The notes below the pieces were generated by a model. The model ran no database searches. It was not told where the DNA came from and saw only the letters and a list, made by a program, of their open reading frames with translations. A stretch of 31,929 nt of DNA from Chara braunii (Eukaryota > Streptophyta > Charophyceae > Charales > Characeae): positions 843,142 through 875,070 of the forward strand of contig BFEA01000269.1 of NCBI GenBank assembly GCA_003427395.1. The letters run 5' to 3'. The translations under genes and the position numbers were made by a program. Below are positions 29,840 through 31,929 of this stretch, one piece after another (the stretch's first letter is position 1; each line of letters begins with the position of its first letter).

Positions 29840-29949
29840 AGAGAGGCTGGCAGTGCCAGCCAAAAAAGAAAATAAGTGTGCCACTGGCGGTTCGGAAAAG
29901 TGTGGCGTGCAGTAAGGCGCCTCCAGGCCCGGGTGTACTGGTGGCTTAA
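29840..29949. mobile_element. Miniature TIR element, long type, left part lost
   Basis: GGCTGGCAGTGCCAGCC, AAAAAAGAAAATAAGTG, GGCGGTTCGGAAAAGTG, GGCGTGCAGTAAGGCGCC, then GTACTGGTGGC-TTAA. Same orientation as 22497-22694; the left half is absent where the SINE tail lies. Confidence 0.65.
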
Positions 29950-30524
29950 GCCTAGCAAATGGGATGAACACCTGAACACGTCATTCATTGGTCATGGAAA
30001 ATGTTCCGGCAATTTGGGGCCCCATAATGCCAGTAAAGACCCCCCCAAAAAACAAAAATTTATGATGAAAACGCCATGTCAAGAAAACACAGTCGTGTAA
30101 TTCTAAACTTTCAGGAAGGATTTGCCCAGAGCCAGATTCCCACTACCACGTTCGCTGTGCTCTCTCCAGAACAGGTCTACACGTTGAACCCGTCTGACAC
30201 AGCTGGACACAACAAATAAATGAAGCACATCTTTTACAGAAGAGGAAAACGATAATGGTAGTGTTATCCGGCCATTAGATAAACAATCATCCAATGGAAG
30301 ATCGATTCATGTCTGAAATTGCGGAGCTGCAGGACCATTTCTTGCAGGCAAAAAACATCAAACAATGACACTGAAGCCACCTCTGACGCACACTCCGACG
30401 TTGTAGGAGTGCATTTGAATGTTTAATTCTTCAATGGGCATGTTCCTTCTCTTTTCACAAAATTGAAAGACTGTGTAACCCCCCCCCAATGCTCCACAAT
30501 CAAGAAGTGCTCAGAGTCTCGACC
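29950..30524. other. Unrecognised spacer
   Basis: No gene or repeat recognised. Confidence 0.45.
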
Positions 30525-30697
30525 TTAAACCACCGCTACCTTCTCCATATATTGGCCACGGGGGAAATTAGAGTAGAAGCGTTTCTGCTCTGAGGAATTT
30601 GGGCGCTTTGGCACTGGCCCGTTCAATCATGATTGTCGCAGCATGTATACCGCCGTGTTGTATACCACGGCAACTTTCAGAGGGACTGGTGGTTTAA
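30525..30697. mobile_element. Miniature TIR element, short type
   Basis: TTAA on both sides (30525-30528 and 30694-30697). Ends ACCACCGCTACC and GGGACTGGTGGT. As in 22173-22340 the complementarity extends past TTAA (CC on the left, GG on the right). 173 bp, non-coding. Confidence 0.68.
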
Positions 30698-31650
30698 GGC
30701 TCTTTGCACCAACATCACCAATATCAAGAAACATTCTATACTTTTTTCTTTTTCTTGTTGTTTTCTACATTAGCTTTCTCTTTCCTTATAGAGAGGGTGT
30801 ACAAAGGTTTTCTGGCTTGTTTGGAGAGCCTACTCTCAAATCACCAGTACCCTCAATTGCAGCTGTATGCTTGAATGTATGTACCGGCTTGCAGAAGGCC
30901 GGGCCAACATGTCAGACCTTTAAGCTTTCGGTTTGGAGGCTGGCACTGGCAGCTCAAGGGACAATTCTCGTTATGCCCCTCAAGGCTCAAGATACATTTA
31001 TTTTTGGTCTGCCCCACAAACATCCAGCTTGCATTGGCAATGCCCCTCCAACCTGGAAACTTTCAGGATGGTGGGGTAACTTTGCGGCATGGGCCTGCCC
31101 ACCCAACGATCGAGCACATCCCATGCACGTTATGCCTCTGTATCAGGCTCGCATCTTCTTTTTGGGACGCCCCCTGCCACTCGGGCAGCATAGTAGGAGT
31201 AATCTCAGTAGCAGTAGCAGTAGCAGCTATGTGACGTTAACCTCACGCCTATGTATTTCCAGCGCCCGCGGTCACCGAGGTCATGACTGCCGTGGTTGCG
31301 GTCGAAAACGGCCTCCCGCAGCCGAGGTGAGAGGGGTCCCACCGATCGAGGTCGGGATTCCGGGACTGGGACCCTAGCCCCACCCCCTCGAAGTGAAAAA
31401 AAAAGGGGAGGTCGAAATTGGGGGGTTTTAAGGGGGGGCTAAAAAAATCATGGAGCCCCAAAAAATATAAAGAAACACCGGCAGCCGCGGCATGTTTTGA
31501 GTTCGAATAGGCAAAAAAAACATGGGAGTGGCAGTGGAGGAAAGAGCAGAGTTCGGAAAGGCAAGAAAAACTGGGAAGAGCGGTAATGTCAGGCCCCCAG
31601 TTGGAAAAAGTGGTAACGGCAGGCCAGACTTGTCCCAAGCTGTCCCACGC
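30698..31650. other. Unrecognised spacer
   Basis: An isolated TIR-like end TCAAATCACCAGTACC lies at 30836-30851 without a partner. (AGT/AGC)n triplets at 31198-31225. A plus-strand frame of 244 codons (30643-31377) has no domain. Confidence 0.45.
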
Positions 31651-31770
31651 TGTCCCGGTATCAACTACCCTAGGTCCCAGTCAGTCGTAGGCTGTCCCAG
31701 TATCAACGACCCTAGGTCCCAGTCCGTCATAGGCTGTCCCAGTATCAACTACCCTAGGTCCCAGGCTGTC
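31651..31770. repeat. 42-bp tandem repeat, about three copies
   Basis: TGTCCC(G/A)GTATCAAC starts at 31651, 31693 and 31735, each followed by TACCCTAGGTCCCAG or GACCCTAGGTCCCAG. Confidence 0.93.
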
Positions 31771-31879
31771 CACCCCCACTTGTGTCGTTGTGTTCGTTTG
31801 TCGAAGGGTGCACGGGTAGGGGATGCCGCAAGGCCGTGTTTGCCCCTGCGCGGCGGCGTGGCATTGTCCGCGTGTCGGG

Positions 31880-31880
<1 letters not shown>

Positions 31881-31929
<49 letters not shown>
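31881..31929. repeat. Poly-G at window end
   Basis: 49 G in a row to the last base. Likely an assembly or sequencing end artefact. Confidence 0.95.

Noticed and set aside
30643-31377. Plus-strand frame of 244 codons
   Set aside because: Begins inside a TIR element, has no recognisable domain, runs through AGC/AGT triplets, and its composition follows local base content. Probably chance; a transcript would change this.

Overview
This is a plant-type nuclear window, most likely from a streptophyte (a charophyte alga such as Chara, or a land plant; the sequence alone cannot decide). The reasons are a nuclear gene for a thylakoid-lumen PsbP-family protein with a two-part chloroplast and twin-arginine leader, a chromovirus-like Ty3/gypsy element whose primer binding site fits initiator-Met tRNA, LINE and tRNA-derived SINE remnants, and very long AG/CT and CA microsatellites. 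The window starts in an (AG)n run and ends in a 49-base G run, and an N sits inside a GA run, so both ends look like assembly breaks.

Layout. 1-1148: microsatellites and homopolymers. 1149-2066 (-): the only gene that looks intact, a thylakoid lumenal 19 kDa-like PsbP-domain protein. 2067-6852: mostly unrecognised spacer with a bare poly(A) insertion flanked by 16-bp direct repeats, one TIR miniature element, one SINE copy, several microsatellites and a doubtful acidic terminal exon. 6853-15125 (-): one Ty3/gypsy LTR retrotransposon with both LTRs, PBS and polypurine tract; gag, RT-RNase H, integrase and a chromodomain-like tail are all recognisable but broken. 15940-18876 (+): decayed LINE reverse-transcriptase 3' half plus a second rearranged piece of the same family. 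18935-21339: direct repeats and three tRNA-like SINE heads. 22171-30697: a cluster of short TIR elements inserted at TTAA-like sites, interleaved with a tRNA-derived SINE family; a second LINE remnant lies at 24560-26531 (-). 28530-29430: irregular tandem array. 30698-31929: spacer, a 42-bp tandem repeat and terminal poly-G.

The genes do not form a pathway. The interest lies in the mobile-element biology: a miniature TIR family sharing ends that read ACCACCAGTACC next to TTAA, a SINE family with an oligo-T tail and an 11-bp target duplication, their repeated contact with one another, and a retrotransposon whose LTRs carry a long GA microsatellite and whose integrase has lost its catalytic glutamate.
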